This document shows positions 26,859-36,474 of a DNA stretch of 64,000 nt, piece by piece. Every line of letters begins with the position of its first letter. Position 1 is the stretch's first letter. Source of the stretch: Lachnospiraceae bacterium (lineage in GTDB: Bacteria > Bacillota > Clostridia > Lachnospirales > Lachnospiraceae). A model generated the notes under the pieces. The model ran no database searches, was not told where the DNA came from, and saw only the letters and a list, made by a program, of their open reading frames with translations. The stretch lies in the NCBI GenBank assembly GCA_002892395.1, contig NBBL01000005.1, positions 124,001 to 188,000 on the forward strand. The letters are read 5' to 3'. The translations under genes were made by a program, and so were the position numbers.

Positions 26859-26913
26859 GTGCGACAGGAGGAATGCATTTTTTGAATGAACAGGAAAAGG
26901 AATTGACGGATCA

Positions 26914-29123
<2,210 letters not shown>

Positions 29124-29138
29124 CAGGGAGGAAAGAAA

Positions 29139-29864
29139 ATGCCTAGATACATAGCGGAATTTGTGGGAACCATGATTCTGATTATCCTGGGTGACGGAGT
29201 ATGCTGCAATGTAAGTCTGAAAAAATCCGGAATGAACGGGGCGGGAGCGCTGCATGTCACCACCGGATGGGGAATGGCTGTTTTGCTTCCGGCGATGATC
29301 TTCGGATCGTCCTCCGGCGCGCATTTTAACCCGGTTGTGACCATCGGATCCGCCATTCTGGGCGGAACCCCCTGGAGCGATGTGCTCCCCTACACGATTG
29401 CGCAGATGCTGGGGGCCATAGCAGGGGCCTGCATTGTCTATGTTCTGTTTGCAGAGCAGTTTAAGGCGACAGAGGATCCGAAGACGAAGCTGGGGGTGTT
29501 CTGCACAGGACCGTCTTGCCCCAACACAGGACTCAATTTCCTCTCCGAGTTTGTGTGCGGCTTTCTTCTGGTGTTTACACTGGACGGGATTGGGGCCTCC
29601 GGCGCGGCAGGCGGCTTTACCTGGTTCCTGGTTTACGCGGTGATTCTTTCCATCGGAACCTCCCTCGGGGGACTCACCGGTTATGCAATGAATCCGGCGA
29701 GAGATCTGGGACCGAGAATGGCGCACGCCTTTCTGCCGATTCCCGGAAAGGGGGACAGCAACTGGGGATATGCCTGGATTCCTGTTGTGGCACCGGTGAT
29801 CGGAGGTGCAGTCGCTGCCTACGCCTATCAGGCGCTGGTGAACATGGGAGCGATTGTCATATAA
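29139..29864 (+). CDS. glpF: Glycerol facilitator (aquaglyceroporin)
   Basis: 241 residues with six membrane helices and two half-helices of the MIP family. The second box NPARD carries the aspartate typical of glycerol channels. The first box reads HFNPVVTI, with valine instead of the usual alanine. It admits glycerol for GlpK, encoded 15 bases upstream, after AGGGAGGAAAG. Extended loop residues LGVFCTGPSCPNTGLN are also glyceroporin-like. The 266 bases from here to 30130 contain no gene I can support, only the promoter and leader of the next operon. Confidence 0.93.
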   Translation: MPRYIAEFVGTMILIILGDGVCCNVSLKKSGMNGAGALHVTTGWGMAVLLPAMIFGSSSGAHFNPVVTIGSAILGGTPWSDVLPYTIAQMLGAIAGACIVYVLFAEQFKATEDPKTKLGVFCTGPSCPNTGLNFLSEFVCGFLLVFTLDGIGASGAAGGFTWFLVYAVILSIGTSLGGLTGYAMNPARDLGPRMAHAFLPIPGKGDSNWGYAWIPVVAPVIGGAVAAYAYQALVNMGAIVI

Positions 29865-30012
29865 GAACCGGAAGGGATCAGAGAGAACGCTGTCAATGGG
29901 AGCCATGCTGAGAACGGAAGGAAGCTTACCATTAGGGAAGCGGTGGATGCAGCATTTGCCGCGGTGCGGAGTGGCTTCGCCCGGAAGAGCCGAAATTTTC
30001 AAAAAAGACTGC

Positions 30013-30041
30013 TTGCATAAGCCGGGGAATCAGAATAGAAT
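30013..30041 (+). promoter_or_regulatory. Separate promoter of glpA-glpB-DUF1667
   Basis: TTGCAT and TAGAAT are separated by exactly 17 bases. The predicted start at about 30048 gives a leader of about 80 bases that consists almost entirely of a terminator hairpin. Confidence 0.6.
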
Positions 30042-30058
30042 AAAAGCAGCTTAGGAGT

Positions 30059-30117
30059 AGGAGTCGGGCGATTTGCATGCGATGAGCGTGCATATTACCT
30101 GACTCCTTATTTATTTC
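30059..30117 (+). terminator. Leader terminator, putative GlpP antitermination site 2
   Basis: Stem AGGAGTCGGG with CCTGACTCCT (one G-U pair), inner stem GCATGC/GCGTGC, then TTATTTATTT. It ends 14 bases before the glpA start and its tail runs into the AGGAGG ribosome site. It is either the terminator of glpF or, given the promoter just upstream, a second GlpP-controlled leader. Confidence 0.65.
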
Positions 30118-30130
30118 AGGAGGCGACAGA

Positions 30131-31576
30131 ATGATTTACGATGTAATCATCATTGGAGCCGGTGTGACCGGCTCTGCTGTGGCGCGGGAGCTTTCCCGTT
30201 ACCGAGCCAATGTGCTGGTGATGGACAAGGGGGAGGATGTGTGTACCGGAACCTCCAAGGCCAACAGCGCCATTGTGCATGCGGGATATGACTGTGTGCC
30301 GGGCTCTCTCATGGCAAAAATGAACGTGCGGGGAAACGAGCTGATGGGGGATCTGGCGAGAGACCTGGAGATCCCGTTTAAGCGGAATGGTTCCATGGTT
30401 GTCTGTATTCACAAGGAAGAGCTGGGCGGTCTGGAGGAGCTCTATGAGCGTGGAAAAAAGAATGGGGTTCCGGGACTCAGACTTTTGAATCGGGAGGAGT
30501 GTCTTTCCGTGGAGCCGAATCTGAGCGAGAACGTGGAGGGAGCGCTGTACGCGGAGACCGCCGGAATTGTATGTCCGTTTAAGCTGACCATTGCCATGGC
30601 GGAGCACGCCAATCAAAACGGCGTTGACTTTGTATTCAATACAGAGGCGGAGAAGCTGTGGAGAGATGAGGAAGGAATCTGGAATATTCAAACTGCAAAC
30701 GGTCGATACAGAACCCGCATTGTGGTGAATGCAGCCGGCGTTTATGCGGATGTCTTTCACAACATGGTTTCCGAGTCAAAGATTCACATTACGCCGCGGC
30801 GCGGAGATTACTGTCTTCTCGACAGGAATGTGGGGGATTTTGTCAAACACACCATATTCCCGCAGCCCACAAAGCTGGGAAAAGGAATCCTTGTGGCGCC
30901 CACCATTCACGGCAATGTGATCGTCGGGCCGACTGCGATTGATATTGAGGATAAGGAAGCAGTGGCGACCACACAGGAGGGAATTGACGAGCTGATCAGC
31001 AAAGCAGAGATGCACGTCAGACATCTTCCCATTCGACAGGTGATCACCAGCTTTGCAGGGCTCCGCGCCCACGAGGATCACCATGAATTTATTCTGGGAG
31101 AGCCGGAGGATGCACCGGGCTTCATGGACTGCGCAGGGATTGAATCTCCGGGTCTCACATCCTCTCCGGCCATTGGGGAGTATATCGGCGGTCTGATCCG
31201 GGATCGACTGACCCTTGAAAAAAAGGAACACTGGATCGCCACCCGGAGGGATGTTTTGGATCCCCAGACGCTGTCCGTAGAGGAGAGAAATGAGCTGATC
31301 CGCAAAAATCCGGCGTACGGGCAGATTATCTGCCGCTGCGAGACGGTGACGGAGGGAGAGATTCTGGACGCGATTCATCGCCCCTTGGGGGCCAGATCAC
31401 TGGATGGCGTGAAGAGGAGAACCCGCGCCGGCATGGGTCGATGTCAGGCCGGCTTCTGCAGCCCGAGAGTCATGGAAATCCTTGTGCGGGAGCTGGGGCT
31501 TCCCATGGAGAAGATCACCAAGAGCGGCGGAAATTCCCGCATTGTGCTGGGGCGCTCCAAGGAGGTGAAGGAATGA
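30131..31576 (+). CDS. glpA: Glycerol-3-phosphate dehydrogenase-type FAD oxidoreductase (GlpA/LhgO-like)
   Basis: 481 residues. The N-terminal FAD-binding dinucleotide fold is DVIIIGAGVTGSAVARELS, followed by the DAO-type catalytic domain (TSKANSAIVHAGYD, GRYRTRIVVNAAGVYAD, FAGLRAHEDHHEF). A C-terminal BFD-like [2Fe-2S] domain has four cysteines in CRC and GRCQAGFC. It oxidises glycerol-3-phosphate to dihydroxyacetone phosphate and passes electrons to the partner flavoprotein encoded next. AGGAGG lies before the start, and its stop overlaps the next start as ATGA, so the two are translationally coupled. Confidence 0.88.
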   Translation: MIYDVIIIGAGVTGSAVARELSRYRANVLVMDKGEDVCTGTSKANSAIVHAGYDCVPGSLMAKMNVRGNELMGDLARDLEIPFKRNGSMVVCIHKEELGGLEELYERGKKNGVPGLRLLNREECLSVEPNLSENVEGALYAETAGIVCPFKLTIAMAEHANQNGVDFVFNTEAEKLWRDEEGIWNIQTANGRYRTRIVVNAAGVYADVFHNMVSESKIHITPRRGDYCLLDRNVGDFVKHTIFPQPTKLGKGILVAPTIHGNVIVGPTAIDIEDKEAVATTQEGIDELISKAEMHVRHLPIRQVITSFAGLRAHEDHHEFILGEPEDAPGFMDCAGIESPGLTSSPAIGEYIGGLIRDRLTLEKKEHWIATRRDVLDPQTLSVEERNELIRKNPAYGQIICRCETVTEGEILDAIHRPLGARSLDGVKRRTRAGMGRCQAGFCSPRVMEILVRELGLPMEKITKSGGNSRIVLGRSKEVKE

Positions 31577-32847
31577 AGAAATATAACATTGTGATCATCG
31601 GCGGAGGTCCTGCCGGGCTTGCGGCAGCGGTCGCAGCGCGGAAGGCGGGAGAGGAAAGCATTCTCATTCTGGAACGGGATCATGAGCTGGGCGGTATCCT
31701 GAATCAGTGTATCCACAATGGCTTCGGACTGCACACCTTTAAGGAGGAGTTAACCGGTCCGGAGTATGCAGCTCGTTTTATCGACCAAGTGAAGGAACTG
31801 AAAATCGAATATAAACTGAATACCATGGTGATGGATATCAGCGCAGATCGAGTCGTCACCGCCATGAACCGGGAGGAAGGACTGTTTCAGATCGCATCGG
31901 GGGCCGTGGTTCTTTGCATGGGCTGCCGGGAGCGCCCGCGGGGGGCACTGAATATTCCCGGCTACCGTCCGGCAGGCATTTTTTCCGCCGGTACGGCGCA
32001 GCGGCTGGTCAACATGGAGGGATACATGCCTGGACGCGAGGTGGTGATCCTGGGGTCGGGAGATATCGGTCTCATCATGGCGCGTCGAATGACGCTGGAA
32101 GGAGCCAAGGTCAAGGTGGTGGCAGAGCTGCTGCCCTATTCCGGCGGGCTGAAGAGAAACATTGTGCAGTGCCTGGATGACTATGGAATTCCGTTGAAGC
32201 TGTCTCACACAGTGGTCAACATTGAAGGAAAGGAGCGGGTAAGCGCGGTCACCATTGCAGAGGTGGGCGCGGACAGGCGGCCGATTGCGGGGACGGAGGA
32301 GCGCTACACCTGCGATACCTTGCTGCTGTCCTGCGGGCTGATTCCGGAAAATGAGCTGTCCCGATCCGCCGGTGTGGAGATGAATCCGGTGACCTCGGGT
32401 CCCGTGGTGAACGAGTCGCTGGAAACCTCAGTGCCCGGGATCTTTGCGTGCGGCAATGTGCTGCATGTGCATGATCTGGTGGACTATGTTTCCGAGGAGG
32501 CGGAACGCGCCGGGATCCATGCCATGAGGTTTGCCAGGGGAGAACTGTCCGGAGAACGGGAGACCGGCGGGCAGGAGATCCTGTTGAAGGCGGAGCAGGG
32601 CGCGCGTTACACAGTGCCGTCCCATCTTAATCTCCAACGCATGGAGGAGAAGCTGGTGGTGCGTTTTCGTGTGGGAGCGGTATTCATGAATTCCTTTGTG
32701 TCCGTTTACTTCAACGATGAGCGGGTGCAGCACAGAAAAAAGCAGATTCTGGCGCCGGGCGAGATGGAGCAGGTCGTGTTGAAAAAGAGTGATCTGGAAG
32801 CGTTCCCGGGACTTCAAAGGATTACCGTCAGAATCGAAGCGGAGTAA
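31573..32847 (+). CDS. glpB: NAD(P)/FAD-dependent oxidoreductase, partner of GlpA
   Basis: 424 residues from ATG 31573. Two Rossmann-type nucleotide sites are visible: NIVIIGGGPAGLAAAVAA near the N-terminus and VVILGSGDIGLIMARRM at about residue 160. CMGCRERPRGAL between them is conserved in this family, and the C-terminus has IFACGNVLHVHDLVDYVSEEAERAG. It resembles the second subunit of clostridial GlpABX-type and sarcosine-oxidase-like enzymes rather than the E. coli GlpB sequence. It overlaps glpA by 4 bases. The symbol is used by position and role. Confidence 0.8.
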   Translation: MKKYNIVIIGGGPAGLAAAVAARKAGEESILILERDHELGGILNQCIHNGFGLHTFKEELTGPEYAARFIDQVKELKIEYKLNTMVMDISADRVVTAMNREEGLFQIASGAVVLCMGCRERPRGALNIPGYRPAGIFSAGTAQRLVNMEGYMPGREVVILGSGDIGLIMARRMTLEGAKVKVVAELLPYSGGLKRNIVQCLDDYGIPLKLSHTVVNIEGKERVSAVTIAEVGADRRPIAGTEERYTCDTLLLSCGLIPENELSRSAGVEMNPVTSGPVVNESLETSVPGIFACGNVLHVHDLVDYVSEEAERAGIHAMRFARGELSGERETGGQEILLKAEQGARYTVPSHLNLQRMEEKLVVRFRVGAVFMNSFVSVYFNDERVQHRKKQILAPGEMEQVVLKKSDLEAFPGLQRITVRIEAE

Positions 32848-32859
32848 GGAGGGAACAGG

Positions 32860-33228
32860 ATGGAAAAGAGAAGTCTGATCTGTATCGGCTGTCCCATGGG
32901 ATGTCAGGTCACGGTGGGAATGGAGAATGGAGCCGTTCTTTCCGTAGAGGGAAATACCTGTAAAAGGGGAGATATTTACGCGCGCAAGGAGGTGACCAAT
33001 CCCACCCGGATCGTCACTTCGACGGTTGTGGTGGAGCAGGGAGAAAAGGAAAGGCTGCCTGTGAAAACTGCCTGCGATATTCCAAAAACCAAGATTTTTG
33101 ATGTGATGCACGACATTAACCGGGTCAGGATTCAGGCCCCGGTGCACCGGGGTGCGGTGGTGCTTCGAAATGCAGGGAATACCGGCGTGGATGTGATTGC
33201 AACCGGAAGCGTAGAGGCCGCCCGATAA
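32860..33228 (+). CDS. DUF1667 protein, third component of the glycerol-3-phosphate dehydrogenase
   Basis: 122 residues. The N-terminus has CIGCPMGC and a further cysteine in GNTCKRGDIYA, which probably bind an iron-sulfur cluster or metal. The C-terminal part (LPVKTACDIPK) is also family-typical. DUF1667 genes regularly follow the two flavoprotein genes in Clostridia, where they take the place of glpC; the biochemical role is not established. A strong AAGGAGGG precedes the start, 12 bases after glpB. Confidence 0.87.
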   Translation: MEKRSLICIGCPMGCQVTVGMENGAVLSVEGNTCKRGDIYARKEVTNPTRIVTSTVVVEQGEKERLPVKTACDIPKTKIFDVMHDINRVRIQAPVHRGAVVLRNAGNTGVDVIATGSVEAAR

Positions 33229-33288
33229 GCCGCAGCGTGTTTGAAAGAGGACTGAATCGGAACGTGGGGATTCGGAAAGGCAATGGAA

Positions 33289-33337
33289 GGAACGAACAGA
33301 GGAACGGCAGGTAATCTGCCGTTCCTCTGTTCGTTCC
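33289..33337. terminator. Bidirectional terminator between converging operons
   Basis: A perfect 22-bp inverted repeat (33289-33310 with 33316-33337, core GGAACGAACAGAGGAACGG) has a 5-base loop. It lies between the glp operon and the oppositely oriented metal ABC operon. A second smaller hairpin, CGCGCC/GGCGCG, follows at 33377-33392 with a TTCTTTTG tail. Confidence 0.8.
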
Positions 33338-33420
33338 GTTTCCGTTTCAATAGGCTCGGTTTTGGAAGGCGCCTTTCGCGCCGGCTGGCGCGTTCTTTTG
33401 TTTGGTTCTGTCCGAAGCGG

Positions 33421-34596
33421 TTAGTTTCCGGCAGTCGTTTCAGAGGCGGAGCTATCCGCACCCTCGGGAAGGATCTCCTGACCCTCCTCCTCAGTTGTCT
33501 TTTTCAGCGCTTCGAGATTGCTGTTCATGATGGAGAGATAGGTCTCCCCGTTTTTCATCTGCTCCTCTGTCAGGCTTTCCAGCGGATTCAGGACAAGCAG
33601 CTCAACACCGGTTTCCTTTGCAAGGGCTTCGGCAACAGATGCCTTTGCATTCTCTTCAAAATAGATGTAGTGAATGCCGTAGCGGTGAATGTATTGGCTG
33701 AGCTCCTCCATTCTTGAGAGGGTAGGCTCCACATCCGCGGACAAACCGGTAATCGAAACCTGCTTGAGGCCGTAGTCCTGCGCCAGATAGGCAAATGCTG
33801 CATGCTGGGTCACGAAGCACTTCTGCTTTGCGGCGGACAGGGTCTCCCGGTAGGAGTGATCCAGGGTGTTAAGCTTCTCAAGGTAGGCGGTTGCATTCTG
33901 CTCAAACAATTCCTTGTGCTCCGGATATTTGGCGATCAGGCCGTCCCGGATATTGGAAACAAGAAGCGTTGCGCGGTACGGAGAGAGCCAAAGGTGCGGA
34001 TCAAATTCATGATGGTGCCCTTCGTGGTCGTGATCCTCCTCGTGCTCATGATCGCCGGCTTCTGCGTCGTGGTCATGGTCATCCTCGTGGCCACTGGCCT
34101 CGGCGTCGTGGTCGTGGTCATCCTCGTGGCCACTGGCTTCCGCGTCGTGATCATGATCGTCCCCGTGCTCGTGGTGCTCATCCGCATCTCCCGGGAGCAA
34201 AACCAGCCCATTGGACGCCTGAATCACATCTGACGGATCCTTTTGCATGCTGTCAAGAGCGGACGGCACCCAGGTCTCCATATTCGGATCCTCGTAAACG
34301 AAGACATCCGCCTCCTGAATATCTGCAATGTTCTTTGCGGAGGGCTCGTAGCCGTGCACCTCTGTGCCTGCCGGGATCAGCATCTCTACATCTGCGGCAT
34401 CGCCTGCAATCTCTTTTGTAAATTCATACATCGGGTAAAATGTGGTGACAATTTTCACCTTTTTCGTTTCTGCGGCTGTCTCTGCGGCTGTCTCTTTGGC
34501 AGTCTCTGCAGCCGTTTCGTGTTTGGATCCGGCGCCGCCGCAGGCGCTAAGCAGTAGAGCAGATGCCAAAAGAAATGTTCCAAGCTGTTTTTTCAT
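33421..34596 (-). CDS. znuA: Metal ABC transporter substrate-binding lipoprotein (ZnuA/AdcA-like)
   Basis: 391 residues. The lipobox is LSAC (C19). An Ala-Glu-Thr-rich linker (repeats of AAET) leads to a cluster A-I binding protein. Family features are TTFYPMYEFTKEIAGD, EVHGYEPS with a metal-binding His, the FDPHLWLSP histidine, and VTQHAAFAYLA with a third His. Between residues about 140 and 200 is a long His/Asp/Glu-rich loop with near-identical 13-residue repeats (DHDHDAEASGHED), a zinc-chaperone feature. It lies last in a three-gene operon with its permease and ATPase. Zinc is the most likely metal. Confidence 0.9.
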   Translation of the reverse strand: MKKQLGTFLLASALLLSACGGAGSKHETAAETAKETAAETAAETKKVKIVTTFYPMYEFTKEIAGDAADVEMLIPAGTEVHGYEPSAKNIADIQEADVFVYEDPNMETWVPSALDSMQKDPSDVIQASNGLVLLPGDADEHHEHGDDHDHDAEASGHEDDHDHDAEASGHEDDHDHDAEAGDHEHEEDHDHEGHHHEFDPHLWLSPYRATLLVSNIRDGLIAKYPEHKELFEQNATAYLEKLNTLDHSYRETLSAAKQKCFVTQHAAFAYLAQDYGLKQVSITGLSADVEPTLSRMEELSQYIHRYGIHYIYFEENAKASVAEALAKETGVELLVLNPLESLTEEQMKNGETYLSIMNSNLEALKKTTEEEGQEILPEGADSSASETTAGN

Positions 34597-34633
34597 AGGT
34601 TCTCCTTTTTTCGTTCCTTTTTGATTGTTGTGA

Positions 34634-35437
34634 CTATTTGTTACGCTTGCGGATCAGACTGACCGCTGCGAACATGGCGATGAACAGGATTGTAATCGTA
34701 GCGCTGGCCGGTGTTTCTGCGTAGTAGGAGGCAAAAATTCCGGCGGTCATTCCCGTAAGGCAGATCAGAATACCTGCGCAGATCACGGATCGGAAGCTTT
34801 TCCCCAGCTGCAGCGCGATGCTTGCGGGCAAGATGATGATGGTGGAGACCAGCAGCGCACCCACCGCAGGAATCATGAGAGAGATTGCAATTCCGGTCAG
34901 AATATTGAACGCAATCGAGACGGCGCGCACCCTCATTCCCTCTGAAAACGCAATATCAGGATCAAAGGTCAGGATGTACATCGGGCGAAAGCAGAGCACA
35001 GTCAGGGCGACAATGATAAGAGCCATCACAAAGAGGGCGATGACCTGCTGCCAACTGATTGTCACGACGGAACCGAACAGGTATTTTTCCAGGCTGATGC
35101 TGCTGGATGATGTTCGACTCATCACGATCATGGCAACGGCAAGTCCCATTGACATGAGAATGGCCGTTCCCAATTCCAAAAAGCTTCGATAAATCGTTCC
35201 GATGTAGTCCAGAAGGATCGAGGCGAGGATCACCACCAGGATGGTGGACCAGGTGGGGGAGATCCCTGTCAAAACCCCGAGCGCAACACCGGCGAGGGAT
35301 ACATGTCCAAGGGTGTCGCTTAAAAGGCTTTGTCTCCTCAGAATCAGAAAGATTCCGAGAATCGGAGCGAACAGGCTCATGGCCACAATGGCGAGGAGTG
35401 CCTGCTGCATAAAGCCGTAGCGAAGGATGTTCAGCAC
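34634..35437 (-). CDS. znuB: Metal ABC transporter permease
   Basis: 267 residues with about eight hydrophobic helices and the ABC-3 family pattern: YGFMQQALLAIVAMSLFAPILGIFLILRRQSLLSDTLGHVSLAG at the N-terminus, which contains the coupling segment contacting the ATPase, and the DPDIAFSEGMRV loop. It forms the membrane channel for zinc or manganese. The start overlaps the ATPase stop by 7 bases, so translation is coupled. Confidence 0.9.
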   Translation of the reverse strand: MLNILRYGFMQQALLAIVAMSLFAPILGIFLILRRQSLLSDTLGHVSLAGVALGVLTGISPTWSTILVVILASILLDYIGTIYRSFLELGTAILMSMGLAVAMIVMSRTSSSSISLEKYLFGSVVTISWQQVIALFVMALIIVALTVLCFRPMYILTFDPDIAFSEGMRVRAVSIAFNILTGIAISLMIPAVGALLVSTIIILPASIALQLGKSFRSVICAGILICLTGMTAGIFASYYAETPASATITILFIAMFAAVSLIRKRNK

Positions 35438-36132
35438 TGGCGGCCTCCTTCCGGAAATTCGCAGGAATCGGAGTGAGAAACGGTCTCCGTTCCCTTTGAA
35501 AGATGAAGGCTTTTGTTTGCATATTCACTCACCGCATCGTATTCGTGTGTAATCATAAGAATTCCGCAGTGTTCTTTCTGTACCTTTTCTGCCAGCAGAT
35601 GGTAGAAGCGCCGGCGGGTCAGGGAATCCATTCCCGTAGTCGGCTCATCCAGAAGGTAAAGGTCGGAATCGGAGCAAAGCATTCTTGCAATGATCATCCG
35701 CTGCCGCTGCCCGCCGCTCAGTGTGCCGATTTTCTGCGCCCGAAGCTCCCACATACCGACGGAACGCAGGTTTTCAAGGACACGGGTCCGATCCTCTGAC
35801 GTAAATGGCTTGAGCCAGGAGCCCTTCCGGTACAGACCGGAGCGCACAAACTCATATACGGTGGAGGGAAAACCGGAATTAAAGCTGGCTGCCTGCTGCG
35901 GCAGATAGGAGAGCTTCAGTGGGTTTCCCGCTTCATTTTGATCCGCTCTCACGATGGATCCCGACCTGGGGGTGAGAATTCCGATGATCAGCTTCATAAG
36001 CGTGGTTTTTGCAGTTCCGTTTTCTCCGGTCAGCGCCACAAAGTCGCCGGAATCGACCCGGAAGCTCACGTGCTCCAGCACCGGTTCTTTGTCATATTGG
36101 TAGGACACATCCTTAACTTGAAGATAGTTCAT
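35431..36132 (-). CDS. znuC: Metal ABC transporter ATP-binding protein
   Basis: 233 residues from the ATG at 36132; an in-frame start at 36207 would add 25 non-conserved residues. Walker A is GENGTAKTT (36-44), with alanine in place of the third glycine as in several AdcC/ZnuC-type proteins. The signature LSGGQRQRM, the Walker B LLDEPTTGMD and the switch histidine in MITHEY follow. It powers the permease encoded immediately downstream. Confidence 0.9.
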   Translation of the reverse strand: MNYLQVKDVSYQYDKEPVLEHVSFRVDSGDFVALTGENGTAKTTLMKLIIGILTPRSGSIVRADQNEAGNPLKLSYLPQQAASFNSGFPSTVYEFVRSGLYRKGSWLKPFTSEDRTRVLENLRSVGMWELRAQKIGTLSGGQRQRMIIARMLCSDSDLYLLDEPTTGMDSLTRRRFYHLLAEKVQKEHCGILMITHEYDAVSEYANKSLHLSKGTETVSHSDSCEFPEGGRQC

Positions 36133-36205
36133 GGTGGTGATCGGATCCTTTTTTGAAGAGCGGCAACGGGTGATATGCGCTGCCGACATTGAAAACGACC
36201 AGATC

Positions 36206-36233
36206 ATTATAGCGCAGATCTTTAAAAATGCAA
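36206..36233 (-). promoter_or_regulatory. Promoter of the znuCBA operon
   Basis: On the minus strand TTGCAT (36233-36228) and TATAAT (36211-36206) are 16 bases apart, about 75 bases before the start. I see no clear Zur, Fur or AdcR palindrome over it. Confidence 0.6.
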
Positions 36234-36248
36234 ATAGTTTTCAAATTT

Positions 36249-36420
36249 AGGATAAAAAGACGAAAAAGGGGGCAAAAGAGAGGGGGAAAAGAGAGGGGAA
36301 AAGAGGAAAAAAGGAGAGAAACAAGAGAGGAAATCAATAGAAGAAAAGAGGGAAAACAAGAGAGGAAAAAACAAGGGAAAACAGGGAGGAAAACAGGAGA
36401 AGAAAACAAGAGAAGAAAAG
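36249..36420. repeat. Polypurine tract of 172 bases
   Basis: Only about 12 of 172 bases on the plus strand are pyrimidines (roughly 93 percent A/G), in irregular runs such as GAGAGGGGAAAAGAGG without a fixed period. It lies between the end of the NSS transporter gene and the promoter of znuC. No ORF in it is plausible. Confidence 0.8.
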
Positions 36421-36426
36421 ACAATA

Positions 36427-36460
36427 AAAGACGCCCGGAATCCTGCCGCCGAGCGTCTTT
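36427..36460 (-). terminator. Terminator of the NSS transporter gene
   Basis: AAAGACGC/GCGTCTTT stem with an inner CGG/CCG pair; read on the minus strand it ends in TTTTATTG. Confidence 0.75.
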
Positions 36461-36474
36461 CCAGCAAAATCAAG

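Noticed and set aside
29854-30054. Short ORF after glpF
   Set aside because: No ribosome site and no recognisable composition; it overlaps the promoter of the glpA operon.
33891-34421. Plus-strand frame over the His-rich repeat of znuA
   Set aside because: An out-of-frame reading of the tandem repeat gives Arg/His/Gly repeats; it has no start signals.
36249-36420. CRISPR array or regular satellite in the purine-rich tract
   Set aside because: No fixed period, no conserved repeat and no cas genes; it is only compositionally biased.
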